Below are positions 36,265-44,847 of a stretch of 64,000 nucleotides of DNA, piece after piece (positions within the stretch are counted from its first letter, which is position 1; the number at the start of each line of letters is the position of its first letter). The translations under genes and the position numbers were made by a program. The notes below the pieces were generated by a model. It worked only from the letters and a program-made list of their open reading frames with translations, ran no database searches and had not been told where the DNA came from. The DNA is from Dictyobacter formicarum (GTDB lineage Bacteria > Chloroflexota > Ktedonobacteria > Ktedonobacterales > Ktedonobacteraceae): positions 219,904 through 283,903 of the forward strand of contig NZ_BNJJ01000013.1 of assembly GCF_016587435.1 (NCBI RefSeq). Reading direction: 5' to 3'.

Positions 36265-37317
36265 TTGATTAATAACCCGGCACAACTGACCGGCATGGTC
36301 CTCAACGGCGCACATGGCATTTATGATGTTCATACCGATGATGGTATCTTGCGCTGTACGCTCCGAGGTAAACTCAAGAAAGCATTCGCACAGGCCAACG
36401 CAGCCAAACCCGTAGGAAAAACTCGTCAAAGTCAACAACGCAACAACAAATACGATACACAGAATCAAACGGAACGCGTTGAACGCATAGAGAAACGCGA
36501 CAGCAGCGAAAATGCTCCCCCGACCCGACTTTCGGTTGGGGACTATGTCAAAATACGCCGTCTCGACGAGACAACAGGTCTAATTGAGGAAATTCTGCCG
36601 CGTAAAAGCGAGCTTTCGCGTATGGATGCCGGCTCAACCGCCAAAAGACTGGTTCAGCAAACCTTGCTTGCCAACCTTAGCCAGGTAGTCGTCGTATTCG
36701 CAACGGCGCAACCGGAGCCACACTTTGGCCTGCTAGATCGTTACCTTACCATTTGTGAGTCAGCACAGCTCTCCCCGGTAATTTGTATTAATAAGGCCGA
36801 CCTCCCTCATAGTAGTTATATTGAAGAAGAAGCAAAGCTGTACAGCCAGCTAGGGTATCAAGTCATCTTTACCAGCATTCAGACCCAACAAGGCATTGAT
36901 CAACTGCACGACCTATTGAAAAATCACACCACTCTGTTTACAGGCCCCTCTGGCGTAGGTAAATCTTCACTGGTCAATGCAATCGAGCCAGGTATGGCCA
37001 TTCGCACAGGACTGGTAAGCGACGCCACAGGGAAAGGCAAACACACAACGACCGGATCGCAGCTCTATCCGCTCTCGGCAGGTGGCTGGCTGGCCGACTC
37101 GGCTGGTATTCGCGCCCTGGCCGCCTGGAATATTACTCCAGAAGAACTGGCCTGGTGCTTTGTCGAGTTCCGTCCTTATCTGGGTGAATGCCTTTATGGA
37201 GATTGCGCCCACCTGGACGAAGAGGGCTGTGCCATTCGCCAGGCAGTCAACGACGGGCTCATCCATGAGCGCCGCTACCGTAGCTATGTACGCATCTATA
37301 CAGGAGAAGAGCGCTAA
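36265..37317 (+). CDS. rsgA: Ribosome small subunit-dependent GTPase A (RsgA)
   Basis: Circularly permuted GTPase that assists maturation of the 30S subunit. The TTG at 36265, with GGAGGGA at 36250-36256 and 8 nt spacing, is chosen over an open frame to 36214 that lacks a ribosome site; the product has 350 residues. Domains: an N-terminal OB fold (residues 1-110) carrying an unusual polar insertion rich in Gln, Asn, Arg and Lys (about residues 52-87), then the permuted GTPase with G4 NKADL, the P-loop GPSGVGKSS, TGKGKHTTT and DSAG, and a C-terminal zinc site (CLYGDCAH ... GC). It is followed by element B and convergent selA. Confidence 0.93.
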   Translation: MINNPAQLTGMVLNGAHGIYDVHTDDGILRCTLRGKLKKAFAQANAAKPVGKTRQSQQRNNKYDTQNQTERVERIEKRDSSENAPPTRLSVGDYVKIRRLDETTGLIEEILPRKSELSRMDAGSTAKRLVQQTLLANLSQVVVVFATAQPEPHFGLLDRYLTICESAQLSPVICINKADLPHSSYIEEEAKLYSQLGYQVIFTSIQTQQGIDQLHDLLKNHTTLFTGPSGVGKSSLVNAIEPGMAIRTGLVSDATGKGKHTTTGSQLYPLSAGGWLADSAGIRALAAWNITPEELAWCFVEFRPYLGECLYGDCAHLDEEGCAIRQAVNDGLIHERRYRSYVRIYTGEER

Positions 37318-37339
37318 GCGCGTGTTTGAAAAATGCACT

Positions 37340-37470
37340 TTTTGTGCCTTCGGCCCCTGACGCTACGCGCTTACAGCGCTCAAAAGGTTTTTTATAGGTT
37401 GGTGTAAAAAGCGCGCACAGCGTGCTTTTTACACCAACCTATAAAAAACGTGCGGCCGCGCATGCGGACG
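37340..37470 (-). repeat. Modular palindromic element B (inverted orientation)
   Basis: Palindrome with perfect arms 37387-37412 and 37424-37449 (26 bp), extended inward by three more pairs with one G-U. Outer arm GTTTTTTATAGG, apex GCGCGC. On the minus strand it is preceded by GC-rich GGGCGTCCGCATGCGCGGCC and followed by TTTTGAGCGCTGTAAGCGCG and CGTCAGGGGCCGAAGGCAC (37344-37362), the tail also seen in element A. It lies between convergent rsgA and selA. Confidence 0.85.
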
Positions 37471-37534
37471 CCCACAAGGGAGCACACGAATTCCCATCAC
37501 CATAAGAATCAAACACTATCTTCTAAAGGGTATT

Positions 37535-38920
37535 CTAAGATAAGACAGCGCGCAGAGCATCAATAATCTCTGAGTCTTGCTCTTCTAGCACCGTACGAGG
37601 ATCGAGGTAAAGCGTATCGCGCGAGATTCTAGTAATAATGGGAGTGCGATGAGAGCGCAAACGCTGTGAAATGGTCTCCAAGGAGAGAGGAAAAGAAGCG
37701 GCATCCAAAGCCAGCAATGTAGTGGGCAATGTTTCACCCGGCAAAGATCCCCCACCAATGGTCGATTGTCCAGGCTGTGTATGGACAGGGAGCCCCTGAA
37801 CAGTCAACCGATGGGCCCAGTCAGCGGCACGGCGCGCAATTTTTTCAGGTTTAGTCGCAATCATGCGCCAGACAGGAATCTGTGTCTCAGCCTCACCGCG
37901 CTGGTAGTGGCGCAACGTAGTCTCCAGCGCCGCCAGCGTCATCTTATCGATGCGCACAGCGCGCATCAAAGGATGGCGAGCCAGGCGCGCAATCACCTCA
38001 GCCTTGCCCAACAGGATTCCAGCCTGGGGCCCACCCAAAAGCTTATCGCCAGAAAAACAGACCAGATCGGCCCCCGCTGCCAGGCTCTCCTGTGGCGTTG
38101 GCTCATGGGCCAGGCCATATTTTTCACAATCCAGCAGACAACCGCTACCAAGATCATCCATCACCAGCAATCCCCGTTCGTGAGCCAGTTCAGCCAGAGC
38201 AGCAATCGAAGTAGACTCGGTAAAGCCAGTGATCAAAAAATTACTGGGATGGACAGACAAAAGTACCGCTGTACGCTCCGTAAGGGCCGCAGCATAATCA
38301 GCAAGACGTGTCCGATTCGTCGTTCCTACTTCCACCAGATGGCAACCGCTCTGGCGCATCACATCGGGAACGCGAAAGCCGCCCCCAATCTCAACCAGTT
38401 GTCCGCGTGAAATCACCACCTCGCGTCCCATAGCCAGAGCACTTAATCCCAACAGCACAGCAGCGGCATTATTATTAGTCACCAAAGCCGCCTCAGCTCC
38501 AGTCAACGCACGCAAAAGAGCACCGACATGCACATGGCGTGATCCACGCGCCCCCAGCTCAACATCATACTCAAGATTAGAATAGCCGCCAGCAACCTGT
38601 TGGACAGCCTGTAAAGCGGCCTGGCTCAAGGGTGCTCGACCCAGATTGGTATTAATGATAACACCAGTCGCATTAATCAGTGGGCGCAGTTGGGGATGGA
38701 ACTGTTGCTGAAGCTGTAGTTCAGCCGCGAGCAACAAAGACTCAGCAGAAGGACAGGGAGATCCCGCCCGGATGGCATCGCGTGCCTGGGATATGCTCAA
38801 ACGCAGCGCGCTAACGGCCAGGGCATGGGAAAAAGTCTGAGCCAGCGTCTCTCCTTGTGGAGTATGCAGCAGCTCATCGACGGAAGGGAGTAAGCGAAAC
38901 TGATTCTGATCTAGAGTCAT
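37535..38920 (-). CDS. selA: L-seryl-tRNA(Sec) selenium transferase (SelA)
   Basis: PLP-dependent enzyme that converts seryl-tRNA(Sec) to selenocysteinyl-tRNA(Sec) using selenophosphate. From the ATG at 38920 it has 461 residues, normal for bacterial SelA (a TTG at 38944 is an alternative). An N-terminal tRNA-binding helical part is followed by RPLINATGVIINTNLGRAPL, the YSNLEYDVELGARGSRHVHV block, the DDLGSG region and the PLP lysine in FSGDKLLGGPQAG (Lys293). The gene predicts selenoprotein synthesis elsewhere in the genome, but selB and a tRNA-Sec gene are not in this window. The upstream gene on the same strand is a PemK/MazF-like toxin, with a gap of 47 bp. Confidence 0.92.
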   Translation of the reverse strand: MTLDQNQFRLLPSVDELLHTPQGETLAQTFSHALAVSALRLSISQARDAIRAGSPCPSAESLLLAAELQLQQQFHPQLRPLINATGVIINTNLGRAPLSQAALQAVQQVAGGYSNLEYDVELGARGSRHVHVGALLRALTGAEAALVTNNNAAAVLLGLSALAMGREVVISRGQLVEIGGGFRVPDVMRQSGCHLVEVGTTNRTRLADYAAALTERTAVLLSVHPSNFLITGFTESTSIAALAELAHERGLLVMDDLGSGCLLDCEKYGLAHEPTPQESLAAGADLVCFSGDKLLGGPQAGILLGKAEVIARLARHPLMRAVRIDKMTLAALETTLRHYQRGEAETQIPVWRMIATKPEKIARRAADWAHRLTVQGLPVHTQPGQSTIGGGSLPGETLPTTLLALDAASFPLSLETISQRLRSHRTPIITRISRDTLYLDPRTVLEEQDSEIIDALRAVLS

Positions 38921-38967
38921 AAGCAAGTATCTATCGGTACACAACGAAACGAAGGTAGCTAATGAAA

Positions 38968-39399
38968 CTAATGTAAAGAGTAGAACATCGTAATCGCCAG
39001 GCTATTCGCCACTTTCCCCATTATGGCCCGTAAATCAGCATCATTGAGACGGCAAATAGCATACTGATCAGCCAACAAGGTACGAAGGATAGGATACATC
39101 AACTCTGTTTTCACCAGGCTATCAGTATCGAGTAAAGGATAATCGCGTTTAAGGAGAAGATGATGATATGGGCGCAGTTTCCCACGATACGAAGTCAAAG
39201 CGACAACATTCACAGCCCCCGCGTGACGACAGAAAGGATCGCCAGACACTACCAGAGCGGGGTGCCAATCCAAGATACGCTTCTCTTCAATCCCAGGAGG
39301 GAGAGATGAATAACCGAAATTCACCCAGTACACCATGCCAAACTGCACAGGTGTAAGGTAGGTAAGAGCTTCCGGTGCAATTTCAGGAGGATGAGGCAT
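38968..39399 (-). CDS. PemK/MazF-like toxin candidate
   Basis: A 143-residue protein with the SH3-like barrel pattern of PemK/MazF endoribonucleases: an opening strand with GMVYWVNFG, a charged loop with EEKRILDWHPALVVS (equivalent to the RPALVVS motif), VNVVALTSYRGK, and the C-terminal LVKTELMYPILRTLL strand-helix. Such toxins cleave mRNA at specific sequences. The Arg-Pro pair common in the family is here Trp-His-Pro, so activity is uncertain. No strong ribosome site precedes the ATG. A small acidic protein gene lies 32 bp upstream, as expected for a toxin-antitoxin pair, and selA follows. Confidence 0.7.
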   Translation of the reverse strand: MPHPPEIAPEALTYLTPVQFGMVYWVNFGYSSLPPGIEEKRILDWHPALVVSGDPFCRHAGAVNVVALTSYRGKLRPYHHLLLKRDYPLLDTDSLVKTELMYPILRTLLADQYAICRLNDADLRAIMGKVANSLAITMFYSLH

Positions 39400-39431
39400 G
39401 GCAATTAAACTGACACATCTTCACTAGAAAA

Positions 39432-39656
39432 CTACGGACGAACAAGAGCAACCGGCGAATAGGACGGAACGTCACTGGTCTCAAGCTGAGCATGGAAGCA
39501 AGCTGAAGTCAAAGCCCAAGACTGAGCGACGAGACAAAGACGCTCATCACGTTCATCCTGAGTCTCTTCTTGTAATGCAACAGCGATAAGTTCCATTTCA
39601 CGCTGATACTGCTCACTAAGTAAGGAAGAACGGCTGAAGTCACAATTCGTCGCCAT
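39432..39656 (-). CDS. Putative antitoxin-like small protein
   Basis: A 74-residue acidic protein with a helical middle (EQYQREMELIAVALQEE) and no recognisable HTH, ribbon-helix-helix or AbrB fold. The ribosome site AAGAGGT has 8 nt spacing. Its position 32 bp upstream of a PemK/MazF-like gene suggests an antitoxin, but the sequence itself does not establish this. Alternatively it is a small cytosolic protein that happens to be co-transcribed. Confidence 0.55.
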   Translation of the reverse strand: MATNCDFSRSSLLSEQYQREMELIAVALQEETQDERDERLCLVAQSWALTSACFHAQLETSDVPSYSPVALVRP

Positions 39657-40029
39657 AGAAGCTACCTCTTATTCCTAAATCCAAACAGATTACTCATACA
39701 TTGGGTAGCGGAAAAACCGCATGCTGCTCAATTATAGAGCAACTGTGAACACCAATCAACCCTGGCTAGCTATGCCCATACGATTGAGAGGCATGAGGTG
39801 TTATGAATTTCTCCAACGTTGGAGATTATACCAGCAATTTAGGCAAGACGCAATGCTTTTGGCAATGATTTTCCTCTAATCGATCAGACGGAGATAAATT
39901 TATCAATTTAATGACTACTTAAAAAAAAGACGAGAAAAGGTGTTGACACAACTGATTGGGTCGGCTATAATGTGGGCGTTGATCACTCAGAACGATCACT
40001 CAGAGGAACCGGAGTGTTTGACAAAATAG
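39657..40029. other. Divergent intergenic region upstream of the tRNA-tuf operon
   Basis: Contains the strong promoter at 39943-39971 and a 16-bp palindrome TCTCCAACGTTGGAGA at 39810-39825, which could be an operator for the toxin-type genes on the left. Nothing else is recognised. Confidence 0.45.
39943..39971 (+). promoter_or_regulatory. Consensus sigma-70-type promoter for tRNA-Tyr/tRNA-Thr/tuf
   Basis: TTGACA (39943-39948), 17-bp spacer, TATAAT (39966-39971): both hexamers and the spacing are perfect. Just downstream GATCACTCAG occurs twice with a 3-nt gap near the predicted start. The first gene, tRNA-Tyr, begins at 40030. Confidence 0.9.
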
Positions 40030-40113
40030 GGGCAGTTACCAAAGTGGCCAAATGGGACTGACTGTAAATCAGTTGCGCGAGCTTCGGAGGTTCGAATCCT
40101 CCACTGCCCACCA
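40030..40113 (+). tRNA. tRNA-Tyr (GTA)
   Basis: 84 nt including encoded CCA, class II with a long variable arm. The acceptor is GGGCAGT/ACTGCCC, the anticodon loop CTGTAAA and the T loop TTCGAAT. First gene of the tuf operon. Confidence 0.95.
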
Positions 40114-40145
40114 CTATCAATGACTCCAGGTATTGGTAGTATCAG

Positions 40146-40217
40146 GCCCGTGTGGCGCAGAGGTAGCGCACATTCTTGGTAAGAATGAGGTCATGGGTTC
40201 AAGTCCCATCACGGGCT
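40146..40217 (+). tRNA. tRNA-Thr (GGT)
   Basis: 72 nt, without encoded CCA. The acceptor is GCCCGTG/CACGGGC, the anticodon loop TTGGTAA and the T loop TTCAAGT. It lies between tRNA-Tyr and tuf, a common bacterial arrangement. Confidence 0.95.
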
Positions 40218-40474
40218 TCCGTGGTTTCTATATGATGAGTGGGCTCGACGTTCTTCACGTTCACAGCCCACACTCATGAATTCCGCGTGTAGATTTTAAG
40301 TAAATAAAGATCTTGCTGCCGTCTTCTGATTGATCGTCAACTCCCGTTCATCTCCCCATAGGGAAGTTTTAACGTTGTTTGGCGATCAGATACAGGGGGC
40401 GGCTGCTGCATGTCTATACCCATTGCTATCTGATCTGATCGTAAGCAGGATTGCAGAAGGAGCCACAGTAGGAA

Positions 40475-41680
40475 ATGGCGAAGAAAAAGTTCGAGCGAAC
40501 AAAGCCGCATGTGAACATTGGCACCATTGGACACATTGACCATGGTAAGACGACCCTGACTGCAGCTATCACCAAAGTGTTAGCTGCTGCTCAGCTTGCC
40601 AAATATACGGCTTTTGACCAGATCGACAAAGCTCCCGAAGAGCGCGAGCGTGGTATCACCATCTCGATCGCTCACCTGGAGTATGAGACCGAGAAGCGCC
40701 ACTATGCGCACGTCGACTGCCCTGGTCACGCTGACTACATTAAAAATATGATTACTGGTGCCGCTCAGATGGACGGCGCTATTCTTGTGGTAAGTGCCCC
40801 AGACGGCCCAATGCCTCAGACCCGTGAGCACGTACTGCTTGCTCGTCAGGTAGAAGTGCCTTCCATGGTGGTCTTCCTCAACAAGGTTGACATGATGGAT
40901 GACGAAGAACTGCTGGAATTGGTTGAGCTGGAAGTACGCGAACTGCTCTCCAAGAACCAGTTCCCTGGCGACGACATCCCCGTCATTCGTGGTTCGGCCC
41001 TGGGTGCTCTTGAGAGCAAAGGCGACCTGTCCCGCAACGACCCCGCTGCCAAATGCATCTGGGATTTGATGGACCAGGTCGACGAGTACATCCCAACCCC
41101 ACCACGTCCTACCGATCAGCCATTCTTGATGCCTGTGGAAGACGTCTTCGGTATTAAAGGTCGCGGTACGGTGGCGACCGGTCGTATCGAGCGCGGCGTC
41201 GTCAAAACCGGCGACACCATCGAGATCGTTGGTATTCATGAAGACATCCGTTCCGTGGTCGTGACTGGTGTTGAGATGTTCCAGAAGACACTTGACTCCG
41301 GTATGGCCGGTGATAACGTTGGATGTCTCTTGCGTGGCGTTGAGCGTACCGACATCGAGCGCGGTCAGGTGCTGGCCAAGCCCGGTTCGATCAAACCCCA
41401 CAAGAACTTCCAGGCCCAGGTGTACGTCCTCTCCAAAGAAGAGGGTGGCCGCCATACACCATTCTTTAACGGCTATCGTCCTCAGTTCTATGTCCGTACC
41501 ACGGACGTAACCGGCGCGATCAAGCTGCCCGAGGGTGTGGAAATGGTTATGCCTGGCGACAACATCGAAATGACAGTTGAACTCATCCAGCCGGTCGCCA
41601 TGGAAGAAGGCGTGAAGTTCGCCATCCGTGAAGGTGGCCGCACCGTTGGTGCTGGTATCTGCACAAAGGTGATCAACTAA
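40475..41680 (+). CDS. tuf: Elongation factor Tu
   Basis: GTPase that delivers aminoacyl-tRNA to the ribosome, 401 residues, full length. G1 is [10 protein letters not shown], switch and G2 are RGITIS, G3 is [13 protein letters not shown]4 is NKVD and G5 is GSALG. Domain 2 starts near [19 protein letters not shown] and domain 3 ends with [17 protein letters not shown] stands 12 nt upstream. The gene follows tRNA-Tyr and tRNA-Thr from the consensus promoter at 39943, and a strong hairpin at 41698-41726 separates it from rpmG, which could reduce the amount of downstream message. Confidence 0.98.
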   Translation: MAKKKFERTKPHVNIGTIGHIDHGKTTLTAAITKVLAAAQLAKYTAFDQIDKAPEERERGITISIAHLEYETEKRHYAHVDCPGHADYIKNMITGAAQMDGAILVVSAPDGPMPQTREHVLLARQVEVPSMVVFLNKVDMMDDEELLELVELEVRELLSKNQFPGDDIPVIRGSALGALESKGDLSRNDPAAKCIWDLMDQVDEYIPTPPRPTDQPFLMPVEDVFGIKGRGTVATGRIERGVVKTGDTIEIVGIHEDIRSVVVTGVEMFQKTLDSGMAGDNVGCLLRGVERTDIERGQVLAKPGSIKPHKNFQAQVYVLSKEEGGRHTPFFNGYRPQFYVRTTDVTGAIKLPEGVEMVMPGDNIEMTVELIQPVAMEEGVKFAIREGGRTVGAGICTKVIN

Positions 41681-41697
41681 GGTTATAGAACGACGCA

Positions 41698-41726
41698 CTA
41701 TGGGCGCAAGGATCTTGCGCCCATAG
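41698..41726 (+). terminator. Hairpin after tuf (partial terminator or attenuator)
   Basis: CTATGGGCGCAAG (41698-41710), loop GAT, CTTGCGCCCATAG (41714-41726), 13 bp. No T-run follows, so it may act as an RNA-stabilising or attenuating structure between tuf and rpmG. Confidence 0.7.
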
Positions 41727-41806
41727 CTGTCTCTAAAAAGATAACCAACAACGACGACTACCTGAGCATGCAGCAAGCCAAACCCAAACTCTAAACGGAG
41801 AAGATA

Positions 41807-41974
41807 ATGGCTAAAAGTAAAGAGAATCGTATCGTGGTAACATTGGCTTGCACAATCTGCAAAAGCCGCAACTATACCACCTCGAAAAATAAGAAAAACA
41901 ATCCTGAGCGCATGGAGCTCCGCAAGTATTGCAACACATGTCGACAGCCTGCAGCTCATCGTGAGACCAAGTAA
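41807..41974 (+). CDS. rpmG: 50S ribosomal protein L33
   Basis: A 55-residue protein with four zinc-binding cysteines in the pairs CTIC and CNTC, opening [18 protein letters not shown] and ending in a lysine/arginine-rich tail. This is the zinc-containing (C+) form of L33. The ATG is preceded by CGGAGAAG. It sits in the conserved tuf-rpmG-secE-nusG order. Confidence 0.97.
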   Translation: MAKSKENRIVVTLACTICKSRNYTTSKNKKNNPERMELRKYCNTCRQPAAHRETK

Positions 41975-42044
41975 GAAGGCAGATTGTATACTTCAACTCG
42001 TACGTTGAACTAGGTGCGATCGCTACTGATCAGAAAGGTTGAAC

Positions 42045-42443
42045 GTGGCTAAGAACATGACTGACAGAAGAAAAAATGTCAGCCGAAGTCAGGTAACTGA
42101 AGTGAAGCCGCAAGAGCGTGCGCAAACAACAGGAAAAGCCGCCAAGACTTCGGCCCGCGAAGAACGACGTGAGTCTGCCACCATGAAATCAACGAACAAA
42201 ACAGCAGCTCGGCGTACTTCCAAGGGATCTTCTCTTTTTGCGCGTGCGCGCAATAATCAGATTGGTCGCTTTGTGTATGACGCATACTACGAGCTGCGCT
42301 ACAAGGTGACCTGGCCAACCTTCGAAGAAGCTCGAAGCATGACCATCATGGTCGTGATCATATCGGTTATTCTAGGAGGGCTCTTATCCTTAGTCGATTT
42401 CGGGCTTTATCATCTCTTCATACTTGTTATCGGTGGTAAGTAG
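42045..42443 (+). CDS. secE: Protein translocase subunit SecE
   Basis: Small membrane subunit of the SecYEG channel. A basic, Lys/Arg/Thr-rich N-terminal region of about 70 residues is longer than in the minimal SecE. It is followed by the conserved amphipathic helix and TM with YYELRYKVTWPTFEEARSMT, VVIISVILGGLLSLVDF and the closing LFILVIG. The GTG at 42045 is chosen because AAAGG at 42033-42037 gives 7 nt spacing; a TTG at 42039 would be too close. The position between rpmG and nusG is the standard bacterial one. Confidence 0.95.
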   Translation: MAKNMTDRRKNVSRSQVTEVKPQERAQTTGKAAKTSAREERRESATMKSTNKTAARRTSKGSSLFARARNNQIGRFVYDAYYELRYKVTWPTFEEARSMTIMVVIISVILGGLLSLVDFGLYHLFILVIGGK

Positions 42444-42476
42444 CTTCGTCACCTGGAAATCATAAGGGGAAATGCC

Positions 42477-43046
42477 GTGGTTACTGAACGTACCGGTGAG
42501 AAAAGGCAGCCCGAGGAGAAACGTGCCTGGTATGCTATCCATACATATTCGGGCTATGAAAACAAAGTAAGAAGTCACCTCGAGGCACGCATCGCATCGA
42601 TGGACATGCGAAACAAAATTTTTCGTGTCATCGTACCGATGGAAGAAGAGGTAGAGATTAGACAGGGTCAGAGACGCACAGTACAGCGCAAGGTTTTTCC
42701 CGGCTACGTACTCGTTGAGATGATTATGAGCGACGAAGCCTGGTATGTCGTCCGTAACACGCCTGGAGTCACAAGCTTTGTAGGTTCTGGGACACGCCCC
42801 GTTCCATTACAAGAGCACGAGGTTCGGTCGATCTTAAAACAGGTCACCGAAGAGACCGAAAAGCCCAAGGCGAAGGTCAGCTTCACCAAAGGTCAGAGTG
42901 TACGTGTGATAGATGGCCCGTTTGAAGAATTTATTGGCACTGTCAACGATATTAATATGGATCGTAATAAAGTGACTGTGCTGGTATCGTTTTTTGGTCG
43001 CGAGACCCCGGTGGTGCTGGATTTCCTCCAGGTTGAGAAAATCTAA
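42477..43046 (+). CDS. nusG: Transcription termination/antitermination protein NusG
   Basis: A 189-residue NusG. The NGN domain has RAWYAIHTYSGYENKVRSHL and FPGYVLVEMIMSDEAWYVVR, then NTPGVTSFVG; the C-terminal KOW domain has KGQSVRVIDGPFEEFIGTV. It binds RNA polymerase and couples transcription to translation and Rho. Translation starts at the GTG at 42477 after AAGGGG with 7 nt spacing. Cotranscribed with secE and rplK. Confidence 0.97.
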   Translation: MVTERTGEKRQPEEKRAWYAIHTYSGYENKVRSHLEARIASMDMRNKIFRVIVPMEEEVEIRQGQRRTVQRKVFPGYVLVEMIMSDEAWYVVRNTPGVTSFVGSGTRPVPLQEHEVRSILKQVTEETEKPKAKVSFTKGQSVRVIDGPFEEFIGTVNDINMDRNKVTVLVSFFGRETPVVLDFLQVEKI

Positions 43047-43099
43047 CCAGAGCACCAACCAGTCAGAGAAAGACCCATTTTTGAGGAGTTTGAACAAAC

Positions 43100-43522
43100 A
43101 TGGCAAAGCGTATTAAAGCTGTAGTAAAGCTGCAGATCCCGGCCGGGAAAGCAACCCCAGCCCCCCCAATCGGTACCGCGCTTGGTCCTCACGGCATCAA
43201 CTTGATGATGTTCTGTAAGGAATACAATGCACGTACCGCGGATCAGACTGGAATGGTCATCCCTGCTGAGATCACCATTTTCGAAGATCGCTCGTTTACA
43301 TTCATTACCAAGACCCCACCGGTGCCTGATCTGCTGAAGTCAGCCGCAGGTATCGCTGGAGGTTCTCCGACACCAAACAAAACCAAAGTCGGCTCCATCG
43401 ATCGCACCAAGTTGCGCGAGATCGCTGAGCTGAAGATGAAAGACCTCAACGTCAACACAATTGAGGCAGCTGAGAGAACAATAGAAGGTACTGCACGCAG
43501 CATGGGTGTCACCATCGAGTAG
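43100..43522 (+). CDS. rplK: 50S ribosomal protein L11
   Basis: A 140-residue L11, part of the factor-binding stalk base. Typical features are [20 protein letters not shown] at the start, the N-terminal [18 protein letters not shown] block and the C-terminal RNA-binding domain with ARSMGVTIE. The ribosome site is GAGGAG. It lies between nusG and rplA. Confidence 0.98.
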   Translation: MAKRIKAVVKLQIPAGKATPAPPIGTALGPHGINLMMFCKEYNARTADQTGMVIPAEITIFEDRSFTFITKTPPVPDLLKSAAGIAGGSPTPNKTKVGSIDRTKLREIAELKMKDLNVNTIEAAERTIEGTARSMGVTIE

Positions 43523-43573
43523 ACCCGGCCCGAAAGTCACTGCGGTTAATTGCCTCAAGGAGGGCAACAAATA

Positions 43574-44290
43574 ATGGCAACAAAAACACACGGAAAAAAA
43601 TATCTGGAAGCAGCCAAACTGGTTGATTCCGAGAAGCTGTACCAGCCACAAGAAGCTGTTTCACTCCTCAAAAAGCTTAACTATACCAAATTCGATCCGA
43701 CAGTCGAAGTCCACATGAAGCTTGGTGTCGATCCACGCCACGCTGATCAGATGGTGCGCGGTGTAGCTATGCTGCCCGCTGGCACCGGTAAAGAAGTTAA
43801 AGTGCTGGTCTTCGCACAGGGCGAAAAGGCGATCGAAGCCGAAGCCGCCGGCGCTGATATTGTTGGCCTTGATGATCTCATCAAACAGATTGAGGGCGAC
43901 TGGCTGGGCTTTGACGTAGCCATCGCGACCCCTGATGTGATGGGTAAAGTTGGTCGTCTCGGTAAAAAGCTGGGACCCCGAGGCCTGATGCCAAGCCCAA
44001 AAGCTGGCACCATTACCTTTGATCTGGCTAAGACGATCCGCGAGGTAAAAGCTGGTCGTGTCGAATTTAAAGTCGACCGCACCGCACTGCTGCATATCCC
44101 TGCAGGCAAGCTTTCGTTCAGTGAAGAGGCTCTGATGCAGAACATCTCCTCTATCATGGACGCGGTTGTGCGCTCACGCCCTTCTGGTGCCAAAGGTACT
44201 TATGTGAAGAGTGTGGTTCTTACGTCGACGATGTCACCCAGCATTCGCCTGGAAGTGGCAGCCGCGACAGCCTTGAAGCCACAGGTATAA
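43574..44290 (+). CDS. rplA: 50S ribosomal protein L1
   Basis: A 238-residue L1 of normal length from the ATG at 43574, with AAGGAGGG at 43557-43564 (9 nt spacing); an open frame to 43550 is not used. Motifs are [31 protein letters not shown], and the conserved [20 protein letters not shown] and [12 protein letters not shown]. In many bacteria L1 represses its own operon. The gene ends at a strong terminator. Confidence 0.98.
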   Translation: MATKTHGKKYLEAAKLVDSEKLYQPQEAVSLLKKLNYTKFDPTVEVHMKLGVDPRHADQMVRGVAMLPAGTGKEVKVLVFAQGEKAIEAEAAGADIVGLDDLIKQIEGDWLGFDVAIATPDVMGKVGRLGKKLGPRGLMPSPKAGTITFDLAKTIREVKAGRVEFKVDRTALLHIPAGKLSFSEEALMQNISSIMDAVVRSRPSGAKGTYVKSVVLTSTMSPSIRLEVAAATALKPQV

Positions 44291-44304
44291 ATCTCATTAC
44301 GCCA

Positions 44305-44400
44305 TTGGCGGTGGGCGGGCGCTTCGCGCCCGCCCACCCTTTTTTATTATGAGGTATGGCAAAACACGGCGCCGGGCGCCGTGTTTTGCCATACCTCACT
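44305..44400. repeat. Modular palindromic element D
   Basis: The terminator above is followed at once by a 24-bp perfect palindrome (arms 44350-44373 and 44375-44398, single-base centre), apex GGCGCC, outer arm TGAGGTATGGC. It has the element-family order (GC-rich hairpin, T-run, palindrome with a GCGC apex). A conserved tail like that of A and B is not obvious. Confidence 0.75.
44310..44346 (+). terminator. Terminator after rplA (lead hairpin of element D)
   Basis: GGTGGGCGGGCGC (44310-44322), loop TTC, GCGCCCGCCCACC (44326-44338), then CTTTTTTT. A classical intrinsic terminator that closes the nusG-rplKA operon. Confidence 0.93.
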
Positions 44401-44449
44401 CATTACAAACTCCCTCCTCAATTTCGCCGCAGGCGGTGAAGTTAGGGAG

Positions 44450-44478
44450 TTTACAATTTGGAAACGCTGTGGTATTAT
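44450..44478 (+). promoter_or_regulatory. Promoter of rplJ-rplL
   Basis: TTTACA (44450-44455), 17-bp spacer, TATTAT (44473-44478). It is well placed to drive the L10 leader and the rplJ and rplL genes. Confidence 0.7.
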
Positions 44479-44484
44479 AGTGGG

Positions 44485-44720
44485 GCTGTGTGCAAACACA
44501 CATTTTCCAGATGATTGTATTCATCACCGAAGACAGCAAGCGTGCCACCAAGCACCTAAGCGATCTTTGAGATCGACTTGCCGAGGGGATAACTATTCGC
44601 TAGCTCCATACGAGGCCGTGTCATACGGCTGCGAGCGTATTTCTATCTCAGAGTACGAGTGAGTCCGCAACAGAATAGAGGTTCTCTCCTGGCCTTCGGT
44701 GTTTATCGAAGGCATTTTTT
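44485..44720 (+). ncRNA. L10 leader (ribosomal protein autoregulatory RNA)
   Basis: About 235 nt of untranslated sequence directly upstream of rplJ, with several short stems, ending in a terminator GCCTTCG (44692-44698), loop, CGAAGGC (44707-44713), then ATTTTTT. The location and terminator match L10 leaders, in which L10(L12)4 binding controls expression of its own genes. The call is based on synteny and structure; a family-model match was not run. Confidence 0.65.
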
Positions 44721-44847
44721 ATTGCCCTTTATACACGAGTACAGCGATTAACCTTTGGGGGCTGGAACAGCTATTTAAATGTTTGAGATAGCCAGGAGTA
44801 AGGTTAATCAAACTGACAACCATTTCAGGAAAGGAGGAGAGCGCCTT

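Noticed and set aside
40580..41959. 459-codon open frame on the minus strand across tuf
   Set aside because: It is the antisense shadow of highly biased tuf codons; tuf on the plus strand is certain.
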